64,000 nt of DNA from CBDCME01 sp965218865. Lineage in GTDB: Bacteria; Pseudomonadota; Alphaproteobacteria; JAAXGF01. Shown one piece after another: positions 16,940-26,202 of this stretch (the first letter of the stretch is position 1; each line of letters starts with the position of its first letter). The position numbers were made by a program, and so were the translations under genes. Where the stretch lies: positions 1 to 64,000 of the forward strand of contig CBDCME010000032.1 of the NCBI GenBank assembly GCA_965218865.1, written 5' to 3'. The notes beneath the pieces were generated by a model. The model ran no database searches. It saw only the letters and a list, made by a program, of their open reading frames with translations, and was not told the origin of the DNA.

Positions 16940-17506
16940 TTAGGAGGGACAGGTGCGCGCCAAGGGGCGAAGCAGGGCCGATACCTGGTTGCTGTTTGGA
17001 AAGGGACGGCCCCGGGGGTGATGGCTAACGACAACCTCTTCGCATTCCTTCAAGGCCGTTGTCTGGAACACGGTCGCCGGTATGTGAAGCGCGGCCGCCA
17101 ACGTCGTTCTTTCTTCCGGGATGGGTAAGACGCCTCCCGCGGCGAGTGCCTTGGCGCGCTTCTCGTCCATGCCGGCGTCTCGCAGTTGTGCCGCCAATTG
17201 CGACGGGTCCAGGCTTTCGGCGGCCAGGTGTCGGCTCAGGATCGCCTGGTGGTGATTGAGCGGATCCCGTTTATCGCCGGCCATGCGGTCGGCCGATCGA
17301 CCGTCGAGGAAAGCCAGATCGTTCAACGCCTTTCGAGCCGCGCCACCGTAGGTCACGGCGATGATCAGACCCGGTATTTCGGGGTTTCTGCCGGCGAAAC
17401 TATGGGGCACGTACGGGGTGATGTAGTTCGAATCACCCGTGTTCATTTCCGCGCAGTAGGAACGTTCTCCGATTCGATAGTAGAAATTCACCTCGCCGAT
17501 AAAGAT
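16940..17506 (-). pseudogene. Fragment of an HEPD/MPnS-like cupin (phosphonate) dioxygenase
   Basis: From the IS border at 17506 the frame reads FIGEVNFYYRIGERSYCAEM, then NTGDSNYITPYVPHSFAG and, after a linker, a helix-rich segment ending in EERTTLAAALHIPATVF. This layout, a cupin strand set with GDSxYITPxxPHSF followed by an HTH-like repeat, resembles 2-hydroxyethylphosphonate dioxygenase and methylphosphonate synthase, non-haem iron enzymes that cleave C-C bonds of phosphonates. Only about 185 residues of a normally 430-450 residue protein remain. The N-terminal half is cut off by IS5 copy A and the second cupin repeat is missing. No phosphoenolpyruvate mutase gene is nearby. The family assignment is from pattern memory and is moderate. 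Confidence 0.45.
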
Positions 17507-19064
17507 CCGTGAAGAACCCTGATTTCAAGCTGAAGCGGCGATTGGGTTTGCGGTGGGGTGCGAGATGTCGCTGAGGAGCGCGGCCAGGATTTGGACAAAC
17601 AAACGCCTCAGCCATTTGAGGACAAGGCGGTAGTTGTAGCCGGCGCCGGCGAGGATGGCGTTGATCTTGTCGCCGTCGCGGCCTTTGAGGAAGTTGCGCC
17701 CCAGCCTGCCATCGCTCTTGAGATGTCCGATCACGGCCTCGACGGCGGAGCGCCGCCTGAGCTCCTTCTTGATCGTCGGCGTGATGCCGCGTTTCTGGCC
17801 TGATCTAAAGACGCGGTGTTTGTTGGGGTAATCGTGGCCCTGGTATCCCTTGTCGACATAGATGCGCTCGGCCGATATCCCCGTCCAGCGTTCCATCTCT
17901 TCGATCACCTGCCTCAAGGTGTGGCCATCATAGGGATTGCCGTGGAAGGCCTTGACGTGGGCGACGAACTGGCCGCCGGGGGGGGGCGGGAATTGGTCGC
18001 CGCCACGGAGACCTTGCAGCCGAACTCGTACGGCTTGTGCGCCTTCCCTTTGCCGATGCATTCGACCTCGGGCGCGTGGAGCGAATAGACCTTGGGCAAG
18101 GGGTCGCGCCGCTTCTGGGTCGACACCCGCTCGGCCAGCCACAAGGGGCGGCGGAAGGGATCCCGTAGGCTCTCCTCCTGGGCCGTCTTGCGGCGGATGT
18201 CGCGGACGGTGCGCCCGAGATAGGTCTTGAGCTTGCGCAGGGCCTTGTTGGCCCGCTTGTGCTGTTTGGCATGGCGGTAGCGGCCTTGCATGATCAACGC
18301 CCTCTTGCCCAGGCGGGTATAGGACTGACGCAGGGCAATGCCGTGCTCCCGTGCCAGTCGCACCAGCCGCTCGCGGGCTCGTTGCATCAGTTTGGCGTCG
18401 GTCGGAAAGGCAATCGCCTTCTCTTGTACGGTGGTGTCCACCGTCACCCGCTCGAGGTCCTTCTCCCGCAGCGCCCCCACCCGGTGGGCCACGGCCAGGC
18501 TCTCCTGGAATACCTTCTCCAAACCTTCCGGCCCGATCCGGTCCCGCCACCGGGTCATCGACGAGCGCTCCATGGGCAGCTCATGCTGAAAGTACTCTTC
18601 GCCGCAGAAGCACTGGAAGTATGGGTCGTAGACCCAGCGCTCGCAGACCTCCTCATCCGAGAGATCGAACATATGCTTGAGGATGTGCAGCCCAACCATC
18701 AACCGCGTCGGGACCCCCGGCCGACCCTCCTCCGAATACAAGGCTTCATAGGTCTCGTCGAAGAAAGTCCACGCGATCCGGCCCCCCAACACCACCAACT
18801 CGTGGCGCAGGTTGATGATGTTTTCGAACCGCGAGCGGAACAGGTCCTCTATTCCCGATGACACCTTGCGCGATGGCTTCATCACAGTTCTCCAATCCCA
18901 ATCGACGGGAGCAGAGAATCACGTTCCGCAACGGAAGGGAATCCCCAAAATCAATTATTTCAAATCACAAGCTTTTCAGGCCCAAAACCCGTTTTCTTGC
19001 AAATCCGATTACTTCGCCAAACCGAAAGAACTACCAACATCAGCCGCTTACGCGTTCTTCACGG
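17507..19064 (-). mobile_element. IS5-like insertion sequence, copy A (1558 bp)
   Basis: Bounded by the inverted repeat CCGTGAAGAAC (17507 and, reversed, 19064). Nearly identical to copy B at 27028-28583, which is two bases shorter. The difference is a G-run near 17978 (nine G in A, seven in B). It interrupts the phosphonate-dioxygenase-like gene. Confidence 0.88.
17525..18882 (-). pseudogene. IS5-like transposase, frameshifted by a homopolymer expansion
   Basis: The N-terminal DUF772-type domain (MKPSRKVSSGIEDLF..., HILKHMFDLSDEEVCERW) and the start of the DDE domain (VTVDTTVQEKAIAFPT) are in one frame to about residue 300. Two extra G residues near 17978 then shift the frame, and the C-terminal part (YVDKGYQGHDYPNKHRVFRS, EAVIGHLKSDGRLGRN) continues in another frame. 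The intact version is at 27210-28565. Confidence 0.88.
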
Positions 19065-19195
19065 GCGACTCTTTAATCTCAGGCGAGACGCGCACTCCGG
19101 AAGGCAAAGGATCGAATTCTGTCGGGTACGCGGACAGTCGTTTCAATGGGGCCGCGTTCTTCCTACAGGGTTGGAAGAAATTTTCAAACAGACTA
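19065..19195 (-). other. Open reading remnant right of IS5 copy A
   Basis: Reverse-strand frame of about 43 codons without stop, containing NFFQPCRKNAAPLKRLSAYP and FDPLPSGVRVSPEIKE, running into the IS end at 19064. It may be the N-terminal part of the dioxygenase-like gene continued at 17506, but I cannot confirm homology for this piece. Confidence 0.3.
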
Positions 19196-19254
19196 GCTCA
19201 TAAATGCGTAAACTGTCCCCTTTATTAGGTCCCCGTTATTAGCGTTATTAGGCG

Positions 19255-19761
19255 TTAAGCGGTGGTGGAAATTGCCGCTGGTGATAACTGCAAGCGAATT
19301 TGACGGCCGAGAAGCTCTAGCAATACGACGACCGCGCGCTGGTCGTCCCGGGCGCCATCGAACCGCGCGACGAAGTTGGCGAAGGCCCCGTGCAGGATGC
19401 GCACGGGCGCGCCCTTGCGCAAGTGGAGCAACACGCTCATCACCACGAATCCGTGGCTGTCCTCGGCGGCCCTGATTCGTTCGATCAAGCGATCGGGAAT
19501 AGGGATCGGACGATCTCCGCCGCGGACCAGGCTTCGTACGCCGAAGGTCGATTGAACGGCGCACCAACGATTGCGCTCGAGATCGAGCGCGACGAAGAGA
19601 TAGCTGGGAAACAACGGTGCCCCGACCCGATCGACGCGACGCGCGTGACGCCGCTCTCGCAAATATTGCGGTAGATAGGCGGTGAATTGTTGGCGCCTTA
19701 GATGCCCCAGCGCCTTGTATTCGGCGCCGACGTAAGTGTGCACGGCGTACCAACGCATCAT
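19255..19761 (-). CDS. NusG-family specialised antiterminator (RfaH/UpxY-like)
   Basis: 168 residues from the ATGATG at 19761. The N-terminal NGN domain starts MMRWYAVHTYVGAEYKALGHL and includes FPSYLFVALDLERNRWCAVQ and RSLVRGGDRPIPIPD; a KOW-like segment RKGAPVRILHGAFANFVARF follows. Such NusG paralogues travel with RNA polymerase to allow transcription of long polysaccharide operons. The start overlaps the stop of the upstream winged-HTH gene (ATGA), so the two are co-translated. The O-antigen ligase/polymerase gene nearby fits a surface-polysaccharide locus, now broken up by IS remnants. Confidence 0.85.
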   Translation of the reverse strand: MMRWYAVHTYVGAEYKALGHLRRQQFTAYLPQYLRERRHARRVDRVGAPLFPSYLFVALDLERNRWCAVQSTFGVRSLVRGGDRPIPIPDRLIERIRAAEDSHGFVVMSVLLHLRKGAPVRILHGAFANFVARFDGARDDQRAVVVLLELLGRQIRLQLSPAAISTTA

Positions 19762-20360
19762 TTCGACCTCCGCCTGGCCTTGGGGGCCCCGCGGGAGATG
19801 TTCAACATGGCGGGTGCCACGATACTCTGCGCCGGAAACGCTTTGGCAAGGGCGTCGAATGTTCGCTGCGGCGCGACGATATCGACAACCATGACCGCGT
19901 CGGTGTGGTCGGACCCCGGGACATCCGAATCGGCGATTTCGACCAGCGTCACCGGCACCTCCTTGGCGCAAAGCGCGGCGATGTCGGCCAGATCCCCCTC
20001 CCCGGCCAAGGCCACGCGGCGCCAGCCGCGGGAGACACAATCCTCGAGGAGTTCCGCGCACTCCTTCCGTGCCCGACGGAAAAACCTCAATGACACCGAC
20101 AGATATTTTACCGTCAGCCGGCTTTTCTCGGTGAAGCCCTTCGGCGTAAGATAGTATGCGTAGTGGTTGGGCGGAACCTGTTTGATCTTGATGTGGCCCT
20201 TCTTGACGCAGCGCTTGATATAAGCATTGACAAGACCCAGGGCGATCCCGAGCCGGCCCGCCAGCGCCCTCTGGGAAAGGCCACTGTCGTGCTCGACGGC
20301 GGTGAGCACGCCGAGCGTGATTTCGGCCGTACGGTCGTCTCTTTGAACTCCGTTCGCCAC
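19758..20360 (-). CDS. Winged helix-turn-helix regulator of a polysaccharide locus
   Basis: 200 residues. The N-terminal winged HTH (about residues 10-80) has GLSQRALAGRLGIALGLVNAYIKRCVKKGHIKI and ends in the wing HYAYYLTPKGFTEKSRLT. The remaining part (about 90-180) has a Rossmann-like pattern: RRVALAGEGDLADIAALCA, VTLVEIADSD, DAVMVVDIVAPQRTFDAL. This two-part architecture is common ahead of NusG-like antiterminators in capsule or EPS loci. The target operator is unknown; expression probably starts upstream of 20360. Confidence 0.8.
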   Translation of the reverse strand: MANGVQRDDRTAEITLGVLTAVEHDSGLSQRALAGRLGIALGLVNAYIKRCVKKGHIKIKQVPPNHYAYYLTPKGFTEKSRLTVKYLSVSLRFFRRARKECAELLEDCVSRGWRRVALAGEGDLADIAALCAKEVPVTLVEIADSDVPGSDHTDAVMVVDIVAPQRTFDALAKAFPAQSIVAPAMLNISRGAPKARRRSK

Positions 20361-20703
20361 CTTATCCGCTCCGTAGCAAGACAGACATCGTGTTCAAATG
20401 TATGAACGCATTCATAACATGAACACAATGAGCCACGATAGGCCTTCGAGAGTGGTGTTGTCAACGCTACGGATTGAGCCTGTCGATAGCACGACGTACA
20501 TCCGGGTTTCAGAGCACATGATCTGTCTTGTTTCCGGAATCTATGAGAAAGGCGGAGCGTGGTGTTCCCCGACGCGAATCCGCGCAACGCCCGAAACGCT
20601 CTCTCGACAGCGCAAACAATGGTCAATCGACCCTACAATTAGGCGATTTCGCGATGGAGGGGGATTACGCAACATGATGTCTGGAAATTCTGAGTTCCAT
20701 TGA
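20361..20703. other. Intergenic region with no recognised gene
   Basis: AT-richer stretch between the HTH regulator and the IS256 remnant. It should contain the promoter of the minus-strand HTH/NusG pair. I see no credible coding sequence. Confidence 0.4.
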
Positions 20704-21290
20704 TCAGTCATCATCAGCTTTCCAAGAGATGTAGGGTTTGTCGGTGGTGGCCCATTTGTCGTCGATCTCGACGAGGATGGCGCTCACCAGGCGTTCGAGC
20801 GAGGCCTCATCGGGAAAGACCCGGACCTTGACGGTGCGGCGTTTGATTTCCTGCTGGATGGCGCGCTCGATGGGGTTTGAGGTGCGCAGACGGCGGCGCT
20901 GCGCCTTGGGCAGGGAGAAGACGGTGAGGCCTTGGGGGACAGCGTCTTCAAGCCACCGAGCGAGCTTGGGGGCGGTGTCGGTATATGTCGCCAAAAGATG
21001 CTTGAGTTCGGCCTCCGCGCTCTCCAGGTCAGGGGCGTTCCAGATGCGGCGAAGCTGTTCGCCGATACGCTTTCGGATCGCCAGGTTTGGGGCGTGATGG
21101 ATGGCGTTCTGGGCCAGGTGATACTAGCACGCTGCCAGGCGACGCCGGCGAGCACGGCCTGGCGGGCGGCGCCCAGGCCCGGGTGATCGTCGGAGGTGAT
21201 GAAGGTGACCCCCCGCATGCCGCGGGCCACCAGGCTGTCCAGGAAGGCCCGCCAGTGGGGTCGCTGAGGGCGCAAGAGACCCCGAGCACC
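20704..21290 (-). pseudogene. IS256/Mutator-type transposase remnant
   Basis: The C-terminal part in one frame ends with RRLRTSNPIERAIQQEIKRR and VFPDEASLERLVSAILVEID. The middle part in other frames contains RGMRGVTFITSDDHPGLGAA, the conserved second-aspartate region of IS256 transposases. Multiple frameshifts and a missing N-terminus show it is dead. It is not closely related to the intact IS256 copies at 31.6 and 55.9 kb. Confidence 0.75.
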
Positions 21291-21655
21291 CGGCGAGGAA
21301 GACCATTTCCGGATCGGGATAATCGTGGCGCCTCTGTCGACGTAGAGGCGTTCGGGTTTGGCGCCCGAGATAGGTTCGGCGATGATGTGGTCGAGGGTGT
21401 GTCCGTCGAACGGGTTGTCCACGAACGCCGGCGCGGCGACGACGAAACCCTCGCGGTTGGTGGCGGCGATCCCCACCTTGCAGCCAAACTCGTAACGCCA
21501 ATTCAAAAGATCCTGGGGCTTTCCCCTTGGCTATGCATGAGATCTCGGGGGCGCGCAGGGAATAGGGCTTGTTCTTATCAAGGCGCTGCTGGGCCATAAG
21601 CCGCTCCACCCAACTCAGAAGCTCGGCAAAGCGGGCTTGTAGGATGTGCATGATC
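21291..21655 (-). pseudogene. IS5/IS1182-like transposase fragment
   Basis: Contains KPYSLRAPEISCIAKGKA, YEFGCKVGIAATNREGFVVA and NPFDGHTLDHIIAEPI, which parallel the central region of the IS5-like transposases at 17.5 and 27 kb but are clearly divergent. Broken into two frames near 21520 and fused directly to the IS256 remnant on its left, so it represents two generations of insertions. Confidence 0.7.
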
Positions 21656-22299
21656 GTCACCCTTGTCTTGGCGGCCCTGGGATACCGCAACATTTATGGC
21701 GTTGATATCGGGGGACGTATCAATCACTACAACGAAATCGCCGACGCCGCCGGGGTCGGCACGCCGCAGTTTTTCGAATACGACGGCAAGCATATTCCGA
21801 TTTCCGACCACACGGTCGACTTCATTTTCAGCCAGCAAGTACTGGAGCATGTGAGCGACGACGTGATAGAGGCCTTCTATGCTGAGGAGAGCCGGCTGTT
21901 GAGGGCGGGCGGGTTCGCCTACCATCAGGTTCCGCATCGGCTGGTGCTCTACGACTCTCATACGCGGACCTGGTTCATCCATTATTTCCCCCGGACCCTT
22001 CGCCGTCCGGCCTACCGATGGCTCGGACACGATCCGGACTATGTCGAGGATTTGCTGCACTTGCGATGGCCCGGATTTCACCGGAAAATATGATCAAGCG
22101 TATCGGAAGCTATGAGGATCTCACGCTACGCCGGTTGATCGAAATCCGGGATTTCGGCAAGGATGGTCAGGCCTATGATGGTTTCTTGAGGCTGCGCCGA
22201 ATGATCGGCGACGCGATCGATTTACCCGTAGCCGGAAAGCTCGCCGGCGTGATTCTTCGCAAGCTCGTGATGATCGATTCGGTATCTGTCAAGCGCTAG
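21656..22299 (+). pseudogene. SAM-dependent methyltransferase, 5'-truncated and frameshifted
   Basis: The class I methyltransferase core is visible: the Rossmann acidic loop YRNIYGVDIGG, then YDGKHIPISDHTVDFIFSQQ, VLEHVSDDVIEAFYAEESRL and LRAGGFAYHQVPHRL. The N-terminal glycine-rich motif is lost at the IS remnant border near 21655. Near 22087 the frame shifts: upstream frame ends FHRKI, downstream frame continues MIKRIGSYEDLTLRRLIEIR to the stop at 22299. It probably belonged to a polysaccharide locus with the NusG-like and ligase genes. Confidence 0.7.
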
Positions 22300-23570
22300 C
22301 CTTTCGCGTTGGAAGGCGCTGGAACGAGCATGGCGATGAGCAGTAAGTAGGCTAATTGCCACCAGGCGGACCAAAACGAAAAGTTGAAAAGACCGGAGAC
22401 CCAATAGGCCGCCGACACGGCGACGGCCACGAGGGGTTCCGGTCTCCCGGTGGCCCGGAAATCCTTCAAGAAAGTCAGAAAGAGCACGCCCACGGTCGCC
22501 AACAATGGAACCGTGCCCACGACTCCCGTCTCCGAAAATACCTCGATGATCCAATTGTGCGGGTGTCCGGGAAGCAACAACGAGGCGTCGTCCACGGCCA
22601 TCCGCGCGCGTACCTCGGAGAAGTCCTGGAGGTTTATCGTGTCGATTCCGAAACCCAGCCATGGTCGTTCGAGTGCCAGGCTGATCGTGTTTTGCCAAAT
22701 GAGCTGACGGTGAGGATCGATCAGCCAGGAAGGAAGAAATAGGGGGAATCCGCTCAATTGGGGAAAGTCTGGATCAATATATAGCTTGGCGCTGAAGGCC
22801 CCGGCGAGGACGACAAAGAGGGACCCCAAACCAAGCACGTATCCTTGTTTCGTTCTGTCCAGCGCGAAGGTGATGACAACCGCCCCGAGGGCGGCGAGGA
22901 GACCAGCCAACGCCGCTCGGCTATCGCTCAGCCAAATCAATGCCAGCAAGCCGAGAGTGACCAAAACCGAAACCCAAAGCCAGTGCCGCTTCCTTATCCG
23001 CCAGGCAACCCACAGCACCACCGGAATCAGCAGGGCCGCGAACGAGGCGTAGCTCGAGAGACTCAGCCGCGCCGCCGTGAGCGTGGCGGCCGGTCGGGCC
23101 TTCAACAAGAGCATCAAGTCGGGAAAGGCCATCATCGCCGGCAAAGCGATCACGATCCCCATCAAGGTTCCGCAGAGGAGCACTCGGAGACCGACGAGAT
23201 GTGCTTCCTGATGATGGCTAAGAAATACGCGAACCGACGCCGCGATGACGAGGAACGCCGCCATCCTCACCAGAACCGGAATCGATTCAGCCGGGAACGA
23301 GGAGGTCACCGTGCTGGGGATCCAGGCCAGCAAGGTCACCATGCTCGCCAAGCCAAGAAAAGTCCGGCCGATGTCCGTGACGCCACGAAATAAACGCGTC
23401 GAATTGTCGGACCAGACGATTGCGAACACCGCGATCGCCGTGGCCACGGCGAATGGGGCACGGCCGGACATGAGCAATGGTAAGCTGATGCCGACGAAAA
23501 TAGCGGCCACCAGAACGCCAATATGGGATAACGCGCCTGGGTCCGATGGGGAGTGAAAATTGTCTCTCAT
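22296..23570 (-). CDS. O-antigen ligase / polymerase family membrane protein
   Basis: 424 residues with about twelve predicted transmembrane helices. The large periplasmic loop holds RPWLGFGIDTINLQDFSEV and LPGHPHNWIIEVFSETGVVG, the HPHN signature of the Wzy_C/WaaL superfamily. Such proteins ligate O-polysaccharide to lipid A-core or polymerise repeat units on the periplasmic side. Sequence alone does not decide ligase versus polymerase. It converges with the broken methyltransferase (4-base overlap of the stops). Confidence 0.85.
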   Translation of the reverse strand: MRDNFHSPSDPGALSHIGVLVAAIFVGISLPLLMSGRAPFAVATAIAVFAIVWSDNSTRLFRGVTDIGRTFLGLASMVTLLAWIPSTVTSSFPAESIPVLVRMAAFLVIAASVRVFLSHHQEAHLVGLRVLLCGTLMGIVIALPAMMAFPDLMLLLKARPAATLTAARLSLSSYASFAALLIPVVLWVAWRIRKRHWLWVSVLVTLGLLALIWLSDSRAALAGLLAALGAVVITFALDRTKQGYVLGLGSLFVVLAGAFSAKLYIDPDFPQLSGFPLFLPSWLIDPHRQLIWQNTISLALERPWLGFGIDTINLQDFSEVRARMAVDDASLLLPGHPHNWIIEVFSETGVVGTVPLLATVGVLFLTFLKDFRATGRPEPLVAVAVSAAYWVSGLFNFSFWSAWWQLAYLLLIAMLVPAPSNAKG

Positions 23571-24074
23571 TATCCGGTCGTCAGGCCCCTTATGGAGACT
23601 TCAAGTAATCGATCGGTCCGGCCCCCTTGCCTCGCTCCATGCGCGCGACGCCTCCACCAAGATCGCCTGAAACGATTCCCATGAACCGAGCCTTTCTAAA
23701 CTCACCGACGAACTACCGCCACCGCTTATTTGCCCACGGCGTGATCCGGATTTGGAAGCCTTTCACCCGCGAGCCCAGCCACGACAAGCCGGTTTTCTAA
23801 TGACATTTAAAAAAACGATGAATTCGTATGCTACTTTCATCGGTCAACTTGACCCGCTTCCGACACCGAGGTTTTGGCTGTCGGTAGCAAGTTAAAATGA
23901 CCGGTGTAGGTAGCACATGAACTGACCGTTTTTAGAATCGCTTTAGAAAAACTGGTGGTTGGGCCTGTGGGGATGTGGGCGAAGGCGAGCATTTCCCCAT
24001 GTTCCGTCAGGGACATGGGGGAAGCGCAGCCGCTCCCCGCAGGGGATCGTCCATATATCCACAGGCCCATCATC
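23571..24074. other. Region without recognised gene, partly IS remnant
   Basis: Should contain the promoter of the minus-strand O-antigen ligase gene (close to 23571). The right half, from about 23880, appears to be the non-coding end of the ISNCY-like remnant. No credible protein-coding gene is seen. Confidence 0.4.
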
Positions 24075-24936
24075 TCAGGCGGCCGATTTCGCCTGACCAG
24101 CCAGTAGCGTGCCGGCGGTGCGGGCGAGGCAGCGCGGTCCGGAGAACACGGCGAGCGTGCCGTCGATGTATTCGTGCACCCGGACGGTGGCCCTGACATA
24201 GTGGTGGCGATGACGATCGGCGGGGATCTGGAGCGTCTTTCGGCGGTAGGATACGGTGTTGTCCCTGCCGACGGTGCGTTCTTCCTGGACACACAGGATG
24301 TCGGCGAGGCCGGGGCCGATGTAGGGGACGAAGGCGGTTCCCGGTTCCGCCGCCGGCACCATGAAACGAGCATTGAAGTCGGCCACGAAGGTCTCCTTGA
24401 GGAACCGGTTGGCGGCCTCGACGCTGCCGGCCAGCCGGAGCTCCTGCGGCAGACGCTTCTGCAGGGTACCGAAGAGGCGCTCCATGCGCCCGCGGGCCTC
24501 GGGCGAGTACGACGCAATATGCTCGATGCCGAGTTGCTTGAGGGCTCGGCCCACCTGGGTCGGCCGGCTCTTGTCCACCTTGCCGCCGGCCTTCGGGGTG
24601 TGGAAGTAGTGGGAACCCCGATCCGTATAAAACGAACCGAACAGGCCCTTTTTCTCGATCGTTTCCTGTAAACCAACTCGACATGGTGCCTTCCTCGTCG
24701 ACCAGGAAGGCCGAGGTCAACTCGGAGTCCGCGTCGTCCATGGTGACGATCAGATCCAACTCCCGATCGATCCCCGGAACCCAACGATGGGACGAGCCAT
24801 CCTGGAACAGCATCATCCCGGGCAACGGCTTGCGGACCCGCTTGCGCCGGTGCGCCCCACGCTTTTTCGCCTTCTTCACCTTGCCCGCCGCCTGCAACAC
24901 GTTCTTGGTCCAGCTATAGCTCCGGCCGCTTCCAGG
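24075..24936 (-). pseudogene. ISNCY (IS1202-type) transposase remnant
   Basis: The right part, near 24900-24600, reads YSWTKNVLQAAGKVKKAKKR, then PGMMLFQDGSSHRWVPGID and DLIVTMDDADSELTSAFLVD. After frameshifts near 24640-24580 it continues MDKSRPTQVGRALKQLGIEH and SPEARGRMERLFGTLQKRLP to the stop at 24075. The N-terminal DNA-binding part is missing: the sequence stops exactly at an IS1-type terminus at 24937. Confidence 0.75.
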
Positions 24937-24957
24937 TAGTGTCTCAGTTTGAAATTT
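24937..24957 (+). repeat. Solo IS1-type terminus
   Basis: GGTAGTGTCTCAGTTTGAAA(T), 21 bases, is the exact reverse complement of the right terminus of the IS1-family element at about 30078-30098. It abuts the truncated ISNCY remnant. It is either a leftover end of a second, deleted IS1-type copy or the far end of a larger composite structure 24937-30098. Confidence 0.65.
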
Positions 24958-24999
24958 GACCACTTGCTAGCCCGTCAGCCTCCTGTTTCTCTGCCCCAA

Positions 25000-25029
25000 T
25001 GTCACCATAAATCGCGGTTTATGGTGACA
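25000..25029. repeat. Perfect 12-6-12 palindrome
   Basis: TGTCACCATAAA (25000-25011), spacer TCGCGG, and the perfect inverse TTTATGGTGACA (25018-25029). The dimensions are like a tyrosine-recombinase core site or a dimeric regulator operator. It lies about 230 bases upstream of the small operon at 25261. Confidence 0.8.
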
Positions 25030-25260
25030 TGAATGGTATATTTAGTCTGCCGGAGTCCTCAATGCATGGCGTCTTCGGTGGATAATGCCAGAAAGAGGTT
25101 TTTTCGCTAGATAAATACGAAATTGTTTCGTATTTTGGCAGATTGCTCCAGTGCGCTCCTCACTTGAGGTGCCCTGGTTTCCAGCTATTGGGAGGTGTCA
25201 TGCAGAATTACGCCGAACTGCGCAACGGTGTGCGTACAGTCAAAATCGCCGTTCTCTAGC

Positions 25261-25498
25261 CATGCCCAAAGGCCCCAGGGGTGAGCAACGCCCCGCAGAC
25301 GTGATCGGCTGTGCCGTCCACGTCGCTAAGATTGCTACGGGCGATATCGAAGATACCATGTACAAGCAGCCTAACAAGGTCCGGGCCGGTTTGGCTGGCG
25401 CGAAGGTGCGTGCTGCTGCGCTCCAGCCTGAAAGACGAAGTGAGATCGCGCGTGAGGCCGCTGTAACCCGATGGGCAGCAAAACGGGGCACCACGTGA
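25261..25498 (+). CDS. Small basic protein, first gene of the Ntn-hydrolase operon
   Basis: 78 residues from an ATG at 25261: MPKGPRGEQRPADVIGCAVH, then IATGDIEDTMYKQPNKVRAG and a C-terminal basic stretch with PERRSEIAREAAVTRWAA. Similar small proteins are scattered through proteobacterial genomes, often labelled as hypothetical or RNA-binding; the basis for that label is unclear to me. A longer frame to 25151 exists without a better start. Its stop overlaps the GTG of the next gene (GTGA), so the two proteins are probably made in a fixed ratio. Confidence 0.65.
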
Positions 25499-26202
25499 CC
25501 ATATGCATTGCGGCACTCTACGGTGAAGGCGCGGGTGTGGTTCTAGCGTCGGACAGAATGGTTACCGCCCACTTTCCCATAGGCTATGAGTTTGAACACA
25601 GCGAAAATACCAAAATCGTCGCGTTAAACTGTAATGGGTCGGTACGTGCGCTCATTGCTGGCGACGTATTGCGCGGCAACGAAATACTAGACGCAGCACA
25701 ATTAAAATTGGCGCTCAATGAAGGGGGATGCACGGCCTCAGAGGCGGCTGAGGCGATAAGGGCATCTTATCAGGAAATCAGGCTTTCGATCATAGTTCGC
25801 AGAGAACTAGAGCCCCGGGGATTAGACTTGAACAACTATTATGGCAGGCACTAGCAATTGTCGCCACAGGTTGTGCAGCTTATTGACCAAGCTTTATATA
25901 CTTCCGATATACGAGTTGAGATATTAGTCGCTGGACCTAATGGAGGTATGCACACTGTTCATACGGTATTGAATCCAGGGACTACTCACAATAACAGCTC
26001 AATTGGTCATGCGGCCATCGGTTCCGGCGCTCCACACGCGTTATATTCGCTCATCGAGAATTCTTATTCACGGTCAGTGGATAGGGAATCGGTTGTTGGT
26101 TTAGTTAAAAAGGCAAAAAAACGAAGTGAGGTTGCGCCTGGTGTGGGGCTAGAGACCACTGTAGTGGTAGTTCCAAATTCCGAGAGAGGACAGAAACAAT
26201 GA
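25495..26202 (+). pseudogene. Proteasome-like Ntn-hydrolase protein with in-frame amber stop
   Basis: Starts at the GTG 25495 (V/M-T-I-C-I-A-A), giving Thr as second residue, the position of the nucleophile in Ntn hydrolases after Met removal. Visible segments: VVLASDRMVTAHFPI, VRALIAGDVLRGNEI, PRGLDLNNYYGRH, then TAG at 25852-25854, then in the same frame VVQLIDQALYTSDIRVEILV, SSIGHAAIGSGAPHALYSLI and a C-terminus with EVAPGVGLETTVVVV. Without the stop the protein would be 235 residues, typical of uncharacterised proteasome-type bacterial proteins. The amber codon may be a recent mutation, a sequencing error or a read-through stop. Function unknown; peptidase or amidase activity is inference from the fold. 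Confidence 0.6.

Noticed and set aside
16940..17506. An operating phosphonate biosynthesis pathway
   Set aside because: Only one broken dioxygenase-like fragment; no PEP mutase, phosphonopyruvate decarboxylase or transferase nearby.
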